NCBI RefSeq assembly: GCF_000325705.1
Contig: NC_019904.1
Span: forward strand, 1,000,001-1,064,000
Origin: Echinicola vietnamensis DSM 17526
GTDB lineage: Bacteria; Bacteroidota; Bacteroidia; Cytophagales; Cyclobacteriaceae
Reading direction: 5' to 3'
Length of the DNA: 64,000 bases
Shown here: in pieces, positions 34,982-44,481 of the stretch
Layout: each line of letters begins with the position of its first letter
Position numbering within the stretch: the first letter of the stretch is position 1
Notes under the pieces: generated by a model
What the model was told of the DNA's origin: nothing
Database searches by the model: none
What the model saw: only the letters and a program-made list of their open reading frames with translations
Made by a program: the position numbers and the translations under genes

Positions 34982-36817
34982 ATGCATAGAATATTACTTT
35001 TAACATTGACATTGGGGATATTGTCCGCTTGCTCCCCAGAAAGCACAAAAGAGGAAACAAAGGAAACTCCTTCCTCTACGGCCAAGCGATCGTTTACGAC
35101 CTACTGTAACCCGCTCGACATTGATTATACCTATATGTCCCACTATCGGGCGAGAAATAACGTTTCCTACCGATCAGGAGCGGATCCGGCCATCGTTAAT
35201 TTTAAGGGCAAATATTATCTTTTTGTCACCCGGTCCCATGGCTATTGGGTATCGGATGACATGAGCAACTGGCGGTTTATCCGACCCCAAAGCTGGTACT
35301 TCAATGGCAGTAATGCTCCTGCTGCGGCGGTAAAGGACGGAAAAATCATTTTGCTCGGCGACCCTTCCGGACGTGGGGCGGTGATCGAAACGGACAATCC
35401 TGATTTGGGCGATTGGAAAACGAACTTTGCCGTGATTAATGTCCCCGGCGGCGTGCAGGACCCTAACCTCTTTGTCGATGACGATGGCAAAGTATACCTC
35501 TACGAAGAATCTTCCAATAAATGGCCCATCCATGGCATAGAACTGGATGCTGACAATTATTTCATTCCCAAGGGCGAACAGGTAGACCTGTTTAACCTGG
35601 AGCCAGAAAAGCATGGCTGGGAACGGTTTGGCCAAGACCATAAAAGTGACCTAAAACCCTTTATCGAAGGCCCTTGGATGGTCAAGCATAACGGAAAATA
35701 CTATTTGGAATACGGTGCTCCCGGTACCCAATGGAACGTCTATGCTGATGGTGTATACACCAGTGACAGTCCTCTGGGCCCGTTTACCTACGCTCCCTAT
35801 AATCCCATTTCCTACAAACCAGGTGGTTTTCTCAAGGGCTCCGGCCACGGCAGCACCGTAAAGGATAATCACGGAAACCATTGGCATTTTGCCACCATGG
35901 CCATTTCTGTCAACTATAAATTCGAACGCAGGATAGGCATGTATCCCGCGGGGTTTGAAGAGAACGGACAGATGTATGTAAACACCGCTTATGGAGATTA
36001 CCCCCATTACCTTCCAGACACGGACGTGGAAGATCACAAGCATCGCTTTACAGGCTGGATGCTCCTATCCTATAATAAACCGGTAACGACCAACTCCCCT
36101 GAAGTCAACATGGATCTCAATGTAGTGGACGAGAGTGAAGGAGGTTACATGCAAGAGCAGATCCGGGAATTTGATATCAGTCAGATCAATGATGAAGAAA
36201 TTCGTTCCTACTGGGTATCGGAAGCCAATCATGATTCTATCTATGTGGAACTGGACTTGGAAAAACCCATGGATGTCAAAGCCATTCAAATCAACTTCCA
36301 AGACTTCAACAGTGAGATTTTCGGTCGACCCGATACCCTCCGACAACAATTTGTGATCAAAACATCCATGGATGGAAAGCGCTGGGAGACGGTCGCCGAT
36401 TATTCCAAAAACCAACGTGACATGCCCCATGGCTATATCGAACTGGACCAAGCAGTAGAAGCCCGATATGTCCGTTACGAACATGTATACTGTACCAATA
36501 AGTTTTTGGCCATCTCTGAACTGCGGGTATTTGGCAATGGAAAGGAAGCCCTACCAGAGACGCCTTCAAACTTCGTCGCACAACGACAAAATGACCGTCG
36601 CAACACAAACCTCAGCTGGGATCCTGTAGAAGGTGCCACTGGCTATGTGATCTACTGGGGCATCCATAAGGATAAGCTGAACCTTTCCGCCCTGATGTAC
36701 GGACAACACGAATATGAACTTCGCGCCCTCAATACGGATCAGCGTTATTATTATCAAGTAGAGGCCTTCGATGAAAACGGTATTTCCCAGAAAAGTGAAA
36801 TCTTGTTTACAGAATAA
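34982..36817 (+). CDS. GH43 family lipoprotein with CBM32-like and Fn3 domains
   Basis: A 611-residue surface lipoprotein (lipobox LSAC, Cys 17). Residues about 40-350 form a five-bladed GH43 propeller with the three expected carboxylates: D68 in SGADPAI (base), D160 in VQDPNLFVDDDG (pKa modulator) and E229 in PFIEGPW (acid). A discoidin/F5-8C-like CBM32 domain follows (about 395-520, with VELDLEKPMDVKAIQINFQD and ISELRVFG). The C-terminus has an Fn3-like module (PSNFVAQRQNDRRNTNLSWD). Such enzymes are mostly exo-arabinofuranosidases, xylosidases or galactosidases. The exact subfamily is not assignable here. It is a monocistronic gene with two terminators downstream. Confidence 0.88.
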   Translation: MHRILLLTLTLGILSACSPESTKEETKETPSSTAKRSFTTYCNPLDIDYTYMSHYRARNNVSYRSGADPAIVNFKGKYYLFVTRSHGYWVSDDMSNWRFIRPQSWYFNGSNAPAAAVKDGKIILLGDPSGRGAVIETDNPDLGDWKTNFAVINVPGGVQDPNLFVDDDGKVYLYEESSNKWPIHGIELDADNYFIPKGEQVDLFNLEPEKHGWERFGQDHKSDLKPFIEGPWMVKHNGKYYLEYGAPGTQWNVYADGVYTSDSPLGPFTYAPYNPISYKPGGFLKGSGHGSTVKDNHGNHWHFATMAISVNYKFERRIGMYPAGFEENGQMYVNTAYGDYPHYLPDTDVEDHKHRFTGWMLLSYNKPVTTNSPEVNMDLNVVDESEGGYMQEQIREFDISQINDEEIRSYWVSEANHDSIYVELDLEKPMDVKAIQINFQDFNSEIFGRPDTLRQQFVIKTSMDGKRWETVADYSKNQRDMPHGYIELDQAVEARYVRYEHVYCTNKFLAISELRVFGNGKEALPETPSNFVAQRQNDRRNTNLSWDPVEGATGYVIYWGIHKDKLNLSALMYGQHEYELRALNTDQRYYYQVEAFDENGISQKSEILFTE

Positions 36818-36878
36818 CTTCAGCGAAAAAGGAGAACCTATTTTAGGTGATTATGGTTAATTGTAAGTGTGTTTGATT

Positions 36879-36909
36879 GGGTCTTTCTGTTTCGGCAGAA
36901 AGACCCTTT
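36879..36909 (+). terminator. Rho-independent terminator after the GH43 gene
   Basis: A perfect 11-bp stem, GGGTCTTTCTG (36879-36889) and CAGAAAGACCC (36896-36906), is followed by TTT. Confidence 0.85.
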
Positions 36910-37277
36910 GATCTCCTCAACTAAAATCATTTAAACACAGCGGCACACTTTCTGCTTTAAAAAAAGTGAAAATCAAATCAACCGCAAAAGCCGGGGCTGC
37001 TATCTGATTAGCTCCCTGGCTTTTTTACCGTTTGGAGATGACCGTTTAATTCCAATCAAGCGATATTTATGGGGGCGATAACTCTCATTAGTTATCGAAA
37101 TCCTGATCCGCCACCAAGGTGCTAAAGCACACAGCCATGATAACTTCCTCTCAGTCCAGGTTACAGCAGCATCCTATTTATCTTTATCCCTGGCCAAATA
37201 GAAACCAACGGTGGCATAGCCTATGCTGAGCCATCAAAATAGACCAGCCCATTCTTTTCTACTTGATCCTTAATTTT
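36910..37277. other. Spacer with a second terminator and a small hairpin
   Basis: No gene is supported. A second terminator-like hairpin lies at 36986-37026. A GATAACT...AGTTATC hairpin lies near 37078-37098, next to debris-like sequence that includes 'caccaaggtgctaaagcac'. Confidence 0.4.
36986..37026. terminator. Second terminator-like hairpin
   Basis: AAAAGCC-g-GGG pairs with CCC-t-GGCTTTT and is followed by a six-T tract. Complementary A and T runs on both sides mean that it could also work for minus-strand transcripts. Confidence 0.7.
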
Positions 37278-37847
37278 CTATTTTCCCCACTTGGGAATAA
37301 ATTTTGGCTCGTAAGCAGCCATTTTGTCCAATATCTCGGCAGGATCATCACTAATGATCAACAGGTCCATTTGGGCTTGCCTCAGGAATCCTTCCTTGGC
37401 CGAAAAGTTTAAAAACTCAATCAGCTTATCATAATAGCCCTCCACATTGTAAAGGGCTAGCGGTTTTTGGATATAGGCAAGCTGGTTTAGCGTCATGATC
37501 TCAAAAAGCTCCTCCAAGGTTCCAATGCCACCGGGCATGGCTATAAACCCATCACCGGTTTCTGCCATGAGCCACTTGCGGTCCCGCATGGTCTCCACCA
37601 CTGTCAATTCCGTACAGCCACGGTGTGCTACTTCTACATCAACCAATTTTTGGGGGATAAAACCATATACCTTTCTGCCCACACTTAACATATGGTCTGC
37701 CATTACTCCCATTAACCCTACTTTGCCTGCGCCATACACCAAATCCATTTTTCTGAGTGTCATTTCTGCCGCCAGCGCAATGGCTCCCTCTTTGTAGGCG
37801 GGATTATTACCGGTATTGGAGCCGCAGTAGATGGTTATTTTTTTCAT
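37278..37847 (-). CDS. LOG family (TIGR00730) nucleotide 5'-monophosphate phosphoribohydrolase
   Basis: A 189-residue Rossmann-fold enzyme with the LOG signature: YCGSNTGNNPAY at the N-terminus, VYGAGKVGLMG, MRDRKWLM and the catalytic GFIAMPGGIGTLEELFE (PGGxGTxxE). LOG proteins release the base from cytokinin or other purine riboside monophosphates. In bacteria they often serve in purine nucleotide turnover. It is a single gene, transcribed divergently from ileS. Confidence 0.93.
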   Translation of the reverse strand: MKKITIYCGSNTGNNPAYKEGAIALAAEMTLRKMDLVYGAGKVGLMGVMADHMLSVGRKVYGFIPQKLVDVEVAHRGCTELTVVETMRDRKWLMAETGDGFIAMPGGIGTLEELFEIMTLNQLAYIQKPLALYNVEGYYDKLIEFLNFSAKEGFLRQAQMDLLIISDDPAEILDKMAAYEPKFIPKWGK

Positions 37848-38063
37848 GTTAATTGCAGTAGTAATAGGGGTAAAACAATTTTACTAATAACCGGATTTTT
37901 ATGCCCTTTTTCAAGTCTAAAGCGTTAAATAAAAGCAAATCAACAGGATTTGAAATGGAGGATTTGCCTGCTTTTCCGCCTCAGAAAAAGGACTATTTTA
38001 TGGCTGTCGGTGAGGGATGGAGAGTTTTTCAGCTTTCACCATACATAAACCCTACTTTTCTAT

Positions 38064-38071
38064 TAACTTTG
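38064..38071 (+). promoter_or_regulatory. -7 promoter element of ileS
   Basis: TAACTTTG matches TAnnTTTG. A leader of about 90 nt follows before the GTG start of ileS. No T-box-like tRNA-binding features were recognised in it. The spacer from 37848 holds nothing else recognisable. Confidence 0.5.
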
Positions 38072-38169
38072 TGCCTGCTTTTGAAACAATTAGCTTAGCG
38101 CTGTCCTTCCCGCCGGAAAGGTCCGCTTTGTTGGTAAGCATTTGATCAAGAAGAAACAAGGAAGATATC

Positions 38170-41100
38170 GTGAAAAAATATCAGGAGTTCAAACAAGTAG
38201 ATTATCCCGGAATAGGGGAAAGTATCCTTCAATACTGGCAAGAGAACAAGGTCTTTGAAAAGTCCGTGCAAAACCGCGAGGGAGCCGAGACATTTACCTT
38301 TTTCGAAGGCCCCCCATCTGCCAATGGCACCCCGGGCATTCACCACGTGATGGCCAGAACACTGAAGGATATTTTTTGCCGGTACAAAACCCTCAAAGGA
38401 TATCAGGTAAAGCGTAAAGGCGGCTGGGACACACACGGCTTGCCCGTGGAGCTGCAAGTGGAGAAAGAATTGGGCATTACCAAAGAGGATATCGGAAAGA
38501 AAATCTCTGTAGAAGAATACAATAAAAAATGCCGTGAAACGGTCATGCGCTTTAAGGACGAGTGGGATGATCTGACCGAAAAAATCGGCTATTGGGTGGA
38601 TTTAGACGACCCTTACATCACCTTTGATCCGAAATACATCGAAACCCTTTGGAGCCTTCTGAAGCGGCTATACGACAAAGACCTGCTGTACAAGGGCTAT
38701 ACCATCCAACCTTATTCACCTGCGGCTGGAACCGGACTGAGCTCCCACGAACTCAACCAGCCAGGCTGCTACCGCGATGTGAAGGACACTTCCATCACGG
38801 CACAATTTAAGGTAAAAGACCGCGACAATGAATACATCATCGCCTGGACGACGACCCCATGGACCTTGCCTTCCAACTCCGCCCTGGCGGTAGGGGAAAA
38901 GCTCGATTATGTCAAGGTCAAAACCTTCAATCCTTACACCCATGCGCCTCAAACCGTTATTTTGGCAAAAGCCAGAATGGGCGCTTTCTTCAACAAAAAG
39001 GCCGCAGAGCTGAAGCTAGAAGATTACAAGGCGGGCGACAAGCTGATTCCGTACGAAGTAGTAGAAGCGTTTAAAGGCGCGGACATGCTCGGCATGGAGT
39101 ATGAACCACTTTTCCCCATCGATGGCATCAAGCTTCCCCATCCTGCCTACACCGTCATTCCGGCAGATTATGTGACCACCGAAGATGGTACAGGAATCGT
39201 TCACCTGGCCAAAGCTTTTGGTGCGGATGACTTTAGGACCTTGGTTCAAGCAGGCGTGCCGGGGGTATTTGTCAAAGACGAACAGGACAATGAAATCCCT
39301 GTAGTGGATAAAAAAGGGAAATTTCTGCCGGTAGTAGGAGAATACCTGCTGGCCAAAATGAAAGAGCATGAAATCACGGCCCATAAGGAATACACAGCAG
39401 ATGATTTCTATGTAAAGAATTACCTGAAAGAGGATGAAAATGCAGCGGAATATAAAAACACCGATGTCATCATTTCCATCATCCTGAAGAATGAAAATAA
39501 AGCGTTCAAGGTAGAAAAATACGAGCACAGTTATCCCCACTGCTGGCGGACAGACATGCCCGTGCTTTATTACCCGCTCGAAAGCTGGTTTATCAAGACC
39601 ACAGCCTGCAAGGACCGCTTGGTCGAGCTGAACAAAACCATCAACTGGAAGCCTGAGGCTACCGGAACAGGTCGTTTTGGCAATTGGCTGGAAAACCTGG
39701 TGGACTGGAACCTCAGCCGTTCCCGCTTCTGGGGTACGCCACTGCCGGTATGGAGAAATGAAGATGCGACGGAAACCAAATGCATTGGCTCCATCGCAGA
39801 GCTGACCGAAGAAATCGAAAAATCCATTGCCAAGGGCTTTATGCAGGAATCTCCTTTCAAAGGAGAAGAAATTGACCTCCACAGACCTTATGTGGACGAT
39901 GTCATCTTGGTCGATAGCCAAGGCAATAAGATGTTCCGGGAACCAGACCTGATCGATGTATGGTTCGATTCCGGTGCCATGCCTTACGCCCAGTGGCATT
40001 ACCCTTTCGAAAACGAAGAAATCTTCAAGGCCAATTATCCGGCGGACTATATCGCTGAAGGGGTCGACCAAACCCGTGGATGGTTCTTTACCCTTCATGC
40101 CATAGCGGTGATGCTGTTTGACAACGTGGCCTTTAAGAATGTGATCGCCAATGGCCTGGTGCTGGACAAAAATGGCAACAAAATGTCCAAACGCCTCGGC
40201 AATGCCGTCGATCCATTCAAAACCCTGAAAGAATATGGCCCCGATGCTCTTCGCTGGTACATGCTCTCCAATGCCAACCCTTGGGATAACCTGAAGTTCA
40301 ATTTGGAAGGTGTAGCAGAGGTTCAGCGCAGATTCTTCGGGACACTGCAAAATACCTACAACTTCTTTGCGTTATATGCCAACTTGGATGCCTTTACCTA
40401 TGACCCGGCAAAGACCGTGGCGGTAAGTGAACGGCCAGAGCTGGACCGATGGATTGTCTCCAAGCTACAGTCCCTGATCAAAGAAGTGGAAAGCTCCATG
40501 GACAATTATGACGCCACGAGAGCCACCCGTGCCATCATGAACTTTACCGTGGACCAGCTGTCCAATTGGTACGTACGATTGGCGAGGAAGCGTTTTTGGA
40601 GAGGGGAAATGAACCAAGACAAGCAGGCTGCGTATGAAACCTTATATGAATGCCTGATGGCCCTTAGCCAGCTGATGTCATCCTTTGCTCCATTCTATTC
40701 GGACTGGATGTTTGCCAACCTGACCGAAGGCGCCAAGGAGGCAGGACAGGAAATTCCAGCATCCGTGCACTTGACCGACTGGAAAGCAGCGGATGATGGG
40801 CTGATCAATGAAGATTTGGAAGCCAGCATGCAGTTGGCACAGGACATTTCATCATTGGTGCACAGCTTAAGAAAGAAGGACAAGCTGAAAGTACGCCAAC
40901 CCCTTCAAAAGATCCTTATCCCGATCTTGAATGAAAAGACGAGACAGCAAATCCAACACGTGGAAGAGCTGATCAAATCTGAGGTGAACATCAAAGGAGT
41001 AGAATACATCGACGATGCCTCAGGGATATTGGTAAAAAATGCCAAGCCAAACTTCCCGCTGCTTGGAAAGCGCTTTGGTCCGAAAATGAAATTGGTGGCC

Positions 41101-41556
41101 GGAGCCATAAGCAAATGGGGACAAGAAGAAATCAATCAATTGGAGCGAGATGGCTCCATTGAGATCGAAATAGATGGCGAACAAGCCCGCTTGGCACAAG
41201 AAGAAGTCCTCATCACCTCCCAAGATATTCCGGGTTGGTCGGTAGCCAGTGCAAACGGCATTACCGTGGCCTTGGATGTCACGCTGAACGACGAACTCAA
41301 GCAAGAAGGCATTGCTCGGGACTTGGTCAATAGGATCCAAAACCTTAGAAAAGATATGGGACTGGAAGTGCAGGACAAAATCACCATTAAGGTGGCCAAG
41401 CTGAACGAACAAGTGGACCGCGCACTGGAAAACTTCTCGGCATATATCCAATCCGAAACGCAGGCCTTGTCACTTTCCGTAAACGGAGATGTGGAAGAAG
41501 GTACGGTCTTGGACATGGATGATTTCGAACTGAAAGTAAAGGTAGAAAAAGTATAA
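38170..41556 (+). CDS. ileS: Isoleucyl-tRNA synthetase, type 2 (eukaryote-like), with GxHH-swapped HIGH motif
   Basis: The class I synthetase that charges tRNA-Ile (EC 6.1.1.5), 1128 residues. The first signature aligns as PPSANGTP-G56-I57-H58-H59, where other IleRS have HxGH, so the first and third positions are exchanged. The second signature is KMSKR at 671-675. GWDTHGLPVE, the CP1 editing insertion with TTTPWTLPSN, and the anticodon-binding region (about 770-930) are present. The C-terminal 180 residues are of the long type-2 kind. The start is GTG 38170. The swapped motif has been reported in type-2 IleRS that are extremely mupirocin-resistant. This is the only ileS in the window and is followed by lspA after 45 bp. 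Confidence 0.96.
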   Translation: MKKYQEFKQVDYPGIGESILQYWQENKVFEKSVQNREGAETFTFFEGPPSANGTPGIHHVMARTLKDIFCRYKTLKGYQVKRKGGWDTHGLPVELQVEKELGITKEDIGKKISVEEYNKKCRETVMRFKDEWDDLTEKIGYWVDLDDPYITFDPKYIETLWSLLKRLYDKDLLYKGYTIQPYSPAAGTGLSSHELNQPGCYRDVKDTSITAQFKVKDRDNEYIIAWTTTPWTLPSNSALAVGEKLDYVKVKTFNPYTHAPQTVILAKARMGAFFNKKAAELKLEDYKAGDKLIPYEVVEAFKGADMLGMEYEPLFPIDGIKLPHPAYTVIPADYVTTEDGTGIVHLAKAFGADDFRTLVQAGVPGVFVKDEQDNEIPVVDKKGKFLPVVGEYLLAKMKEHEITAHKEYTADDFYVKNYLKEDENAAEYKNTDVIISIILKNENKAFKVEKYEHSYPHCWRTDMPVLYYPLESWFIKTTACKDRLVELNKTINWKPEATGTGRFGNWLENLVDWNLSRSRFWGTPLPVWRNEDATETKCIGSIAELTEEIEKSIAKGFMQESPFKGEEIDLHRPYVDDVILVDSQGNKMFREPDLIDVWFDSGAMPYAQWHYPFENEEIFKANYPADYIAEGVDQTRGWFFTLHAIAVMLFDNVAFKNVIANGLVLDKNGNKMSKRLGNAVDPFKTLKEYGPDALRWYMLSNANPWDNLKFNLEGVAEVQRRFFGTLQNTYNFFALYANLDAFTYDPAKTVAVSERPELDRWIVSKLQSLIKEVESSMDNYDATRATRAIMNFTVDQLSNWYVRLARKRFWRGEMNQDKQAAYETLYECLMALSQLMSSFAPFYSDWMFANLTEGAKEAGQEIPASVHLTDWKAADDGLINEDLEASMQLAQDISSLVHSLRKKDKLKVRQPLQKILIPILNEKTRQQIQHVEELIKSEVNIKGVEYIDDASGILVKNAKPNFPLLGKRFGPKMKLVAGAISKWGQEEINQLERDGSIEIEIDGEQARLAQEEVLITSQDIPGWSVASANGITVALDVTLNDELKQEGIARDLVNRIQNLRKDMGLEVQDKITIKVAKLNEQVDRALENFSAYIQSETQALSLSVNGDVEEGTVLDMDDFELKVKVEKV

Positions 41557-41601
41557 ACTAAACGGGTGCGGCCCTAGTTGGTTTCGCAGAACTTATCGCA
41601 A

Positions 41602-42231
41602 ATGAAATATTTAAAATACTTTGGCATTACCTTACTGGTCATTCTAATTGACCAAATCGTAAAACTCGCCGTCGATGCAAACATGGCGATGGGCACAGCT
41701 GGCCAAATCAAACTATTAGGTGACTGGTTTAAGCTCCATTACACGACCAATCCAGGAATGGCCTTTGGCATGGAATTGGGCTCGGAATATGGAAAATTGA
41801 TCTTGACGACCTTTCGGCTAGTGGCCATGATCGGTATCGGATATTACCTTTATTACCTGATCAAGAAAAAAGTACATCCCGGCTATATTACCTGTATCGC
41901 GATGATTTTAGGCGGGGCCATTGGAAATTTGGTGGACAGTGTCTTCTATGGAGTGCTTCTGGACAATGCGCCCTTTGATGCCAGCACCCCATGGTTTCAC
42001 GGACAAGTCGTAGACATGTTTTACATCGACATTTGGGAAGGCTTTATCCCCGATTGGGTTCCGCTCTGGGGAGGAAGTTATACCGCCCTTTGGCCGATAT
42101 TCAATGTAGCCGATGCCTCTATCTTTATGGGGGTAGTTTTCATTCTTCTGTTCCAGAAAAAATTCTTTGCAGAAAACCTCAAGCATGAGGAAGAAGACGA
42201 AATCCAGCGACAGTTTATCGAAGAAAAATAA
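41602..42231 (+). CDS. lspA: Lipoprotein signal peptidase
   Basis: The signal peptidase II (EC 3.4.23.36) that cleaves prolipoproteins after diacylglyceryl modification. The 209-residue protein has four helices and the family motifs IDQIVKLAV, TTNPGMAFGM, GGAIGNLVDSVFYG, the VVDMF site (D138) and FNVADASI (D171), the last two giving the catalytic Asp pair. About 14 extra residues lie between the two Asp residues compared with the proteobacterial enzyme, including a DWVPLWGG loop; this is common in Bacteroidota. ATG 41602 is chosen since the first helix starts right after it. It is cotranscribed with ileS and ended by a strong terminator, and it serves the many lipoproteins in the window. Confidence 0.95.
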   Translation: MKYLKYFGITLLVILIDQIVKLAVDANMAMGTAGQIKLLGDWFKLHYTTNPGMAFGMELGSEYGKLILTTFRLVAMIGIGYYLYYLIKKKVHPGYITCIAMILGGAIGNLVDSVFYGVLLDNAPFDASTPWFHGQVVDMFYIDIWEGFIPDWVPLWGGSYTALWPIFNVADASIFMGVVFILLFQKKFFAENLKHEEEDEIQRQFIEEK

Positions 42232-42236
42232 TTTAT

Positions 42237-42264
42237 AAGCCTCGGAATTTTCCGAGGCTTTTTT
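42237..42264 (+). terminator. Rho-independent terminator of ileS-lspA
   Basis: AAGCCTCGGAA pairs with TTCCGAGGCTT around a two-base loop, followed by a TTTT run. The stem lies just 5 bp after the lspA stop. Confidence 0.93.
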
Positions 42265-42310
42265 GATATCATATGACGAGAAAAGGTCGAACGAATGCTG
42301 AAATCTTACA

Positions 42311-42982
42311 CTAGGATAAATCAGCAGGCTCCTCCCTTTCTCCCATTTTATATTTTCTACTCCACTTCACGATCAGCGGTGTGATGATGACGGTGGGCAA
42401 CAACCAAATGACCAATGGTGGAAGAAAGTAAATATTGACCACCAAGAAAGCGGTCAAGCTCGCAATATACGCTCCACACATCCGGGCAATATGTCCACGC
42501 AACCAAAATGTCCGGCTCTTTATGATCCCTTGGTAAAACTTAATGTCACCATAAACCATTAATGTTCCGATTGCTCCAAACACCAGCATGACCACGCCAA
42601 AGAAATTCCCTTGGGAAAGGCTTCTGGCTCCTTGCACAAAAAAAGCCAACGCAAAAAGTATCATCATTCCCGACAATCCCCAATCAATCCATTTTGCCTT
42701 GTTGCGGTGGGGTAACCCTTTCAACTTCAAGTACCGGTAACCCGATCCGACCATATACAAGGTAAACGCTCCAATTACAAACAAAAATGTATTGGGATGC
42801 ATCACTGACAACACCAATCCTGATAAACTGGCCAATAGCATCCCCACATAAAAACCCTTTCCAAACTTTCGATGTGGGCCATCACCTTTGGGGCGAATCA
42901 TGGCGATCGTTCCAAAAAGTAAACCGACTCCTCCACCAACGATATGGAGCCCTAAAATGAAATCAAAAATGGTCACATCCAT
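42311..42982 (-). CDS. DUF2306-like multi-helix membrane protein
   Basis: A 223-residue integral membrane protein with about seven helices. Early loops carry HIVGGGVGLLFGTIAMIRPKGDGPHRKFGKGFYVGM, in which the HRxxGxxY-like pattern is typical of DUF2306/predicted heme-related membrane proteins. The later WLRGHIARMCGAYIASLTAFLVVN also has conserved His and Arg residues inside a helix. Function is unknown. It is convergent with lspA and upstream of an IS110 element in the opposite direction. Confidence 0.65.
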   Translation of the reverse strand: MDVTIFDFILGLHIVGGGVGLLFGTIAMIRPKGDGPHRKFGKGFYVGMLLASLSGLVLSVMHPNTFLFVIGAFTLYMVGSGYRYLKLKGLPHRNKAKWIDWGLSGMMILFALAFFVQGARSLSQGNFFGVVMLVFGAIGTLMVYGDIKFYQGIIKSRTFWLRGHIARMCGAYIASLTAFLVVNIYFLPPLVIWLLPTVIITPLIVKWSRKYKMGEREEPADLS

Positions 42983-43119
42983 GTTATTTAACTATCCCTA
43001 AACCCTAATACATTCATTGGCAGGAATATATAAAAACATTCATGAATTAGGACTTCACAAACGGGAATGAAAGAGGAGTTTATCCGTATAAGTAGAATAT
43101 TCACATTCACTTATCGGTT

Positions 43120-44352
43120 ATGTCATCACAAATTGAATTCGAACAGGTGATCCAGCGGGGCTGTGGCCTCGATGTTCACCAAAAGACGGTAGTGGCCACA
43201 GTCAGTGGCATTGACGTTGAGATTGATACCCGTACCTTCGGGACCTTTACTGCTCAGATCGAGGAGCTTAAAACATGGCTGAATTCCCTTTCCATTACCC
43301 ACATTGCGATGGAAAGTACCGGAGTTTATTGGAAACCTGTCTACAACATCCTGGAAGAGGATTTTAAGATTATCCTGGTAAATGCCCGGCATATCAAGAA
43401 TGTTCCCGGTCATAAGACAGATAAGAAAGACAGTGAATGGATTGCCAAATTGCTTCTAAGCGGTCTGTTAAAGGGGAGCTTTGTCCCTACCGAGTGGATA
43501 AGAGAGCTACGTGATCTTTGCAGGTATAAACGTAAGCTGATCGCACAGCGGGTCGCCCAACGCAACAGGTTGCATAAAATCCTGGAAGATGCCAATATCA
43601 AACTGGCCTCAGTGGCTTCGGATATCTTTGGGGTCACAGGTACGCTCATCATAGATGCCTTGATCCGGAAACAGGATGATCCTGAATACCTGGCCAACCT
43701 TGCCAAAGGTTCCTTGCGCAAAAAGATGGCGGACCTCAAACTTTCTCTGCAGGGAAGACTCACCGAACATCACCGGTTCATGCTGGCCACACTCCGTGAT
43801 TCCATTGATTCGATCAACGCCCAGATCGGGCACATCGAGGCTAGAATTGAGCGTTATGCAGTCGAGCTTCAACAAGAGGTCGATTTACTCCAGACCATAC
43901 CCGGAATAGGTAAAGAAACCGCCATGAATATCCTGGCCGAGTCAGGCAATGACATGGAGGTTTTTCCTGATCACAAACACCTGGCATCATGGGCAGGTGT
44001 CTCCCCGGGCAACAACGAAAGTGCAGGCAAGAAGAAGTCAACCCGCATCACACATGGGAACAAATACTTGAAAACTGCATTGGTCGAAGCTGCTTGGGCC
44101 GCATCACACACAAAGGACACCTATTTGGGCCGCAAATATGGGGCAATAGCTGCTCGCCGCGGATCTAAAAAGGCCCTGATTGCCGTAGCTCATAAAATCT
44201 TGACCGGACTGTATTACATCCTCAAAAACAAGGAGCCCTACCTAGAGCCTGACGATACAACCTATCAGGAAAAAAGAAAGCAGGCGCAGATTAAGAAATC
44301 CTTAGAGCGCCTGCGCGGGCTCGGAGTCCAAGTGGACATCCGTCCCAATTAA
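43120..44352 (+). CDS. IS110-family transposase (DEDD plus catalytic serine)
   Basis: A 410-residue complete recombinase. The N-terminal RuvC-like domain has D18 (CGLDVHQKT), E65 (AMESTGVYW), D101 and D104 (GHKTDKKDSEW). The C-terminal Transposase_20 domain has the GIGKETA helix-hairpin and LASWAGVSPGNNESAGKKKS with S301 as the probable nucleophile. IS110 elements insert through a transposase guided by a bridge RNA made from the element's non-coding ends and do not have ordinary terminal inverted repeats. Neither flanking gene is broken. GC content and codon use are close to the surroundings. The frame is intact, so the element could be active. Confidence 0.95.
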   Translation: MSSQIEFEQVIQRGCGLDVHQKTVVATVSGIDVEIDTRTFGTFTAQIEELKTWLNSLSITHIAMESTGVYWKPVYNILEEDFKIILVNARHIKNVPGHKTDKKDSEWIAKLLLSGLLKGSFVPTEWIRELRDLCRYKRKLIAQRVAQRNRLHKILEDANIKLASVASDIFGVTGTLIIDALIRKQDDPEYLANLAKGSLRKKMADLKLSLQGRLTEHHRFMLATLRDSIDSINAQIGHIEARIERYAVELQQEVDLLQTIPGIGKETAMNILAESGNDMEVFPDHKHLASWAGVSPGNNESAGKKKSTRITHGNKYLKTALVEAAWAASHTKDTYLGRKYGAIAARRGSKKALIAVAHKILTGLYYILKNKEPYLEPDDTTYQEKRKQAQIKKSLERLRGLGVQVDIRPN

Positions 44353-44415
44353 GATTAAGTGAAAGTTCGAGCTTTTATTGGTGATTTACAAGTCCCGGAA
44401 TAAAAACTGAACTCA

Positions 44416-44481
44416 TAGGCCAAGAACAAACGGTTATTGCTTCGAGCATGTAGAAAAAATTTTACTCTCTAACTTGGCCTA
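44416..44481 (+). ncRNA. Candidate structured (bridge-like) RNA downstream of the IS110 transposase
   Basis: A perfect 9-bp inverted repeat, TAGGCCAAG (44416-44424) and CTTGGCCTA (44473-44481), encloses 48 nt that contain a second small hairpin (TGCT-TCG-AGCA, about 44438-44448). It lies 64 bp after the transposase stop, where IS1111-type IS110 elements keep their bridge RNA. This is a structural guess only. The rest of 44353-44674 shows nothing recognisable. Confidence 0.3.

Noticed and set aside
34726..34989. 87-codon frame upstream of the GH43 gene
   Set aside because: No recognisable features, and it overlaps the start of the GH43 lipoprotein, which has a clear signal peptide.
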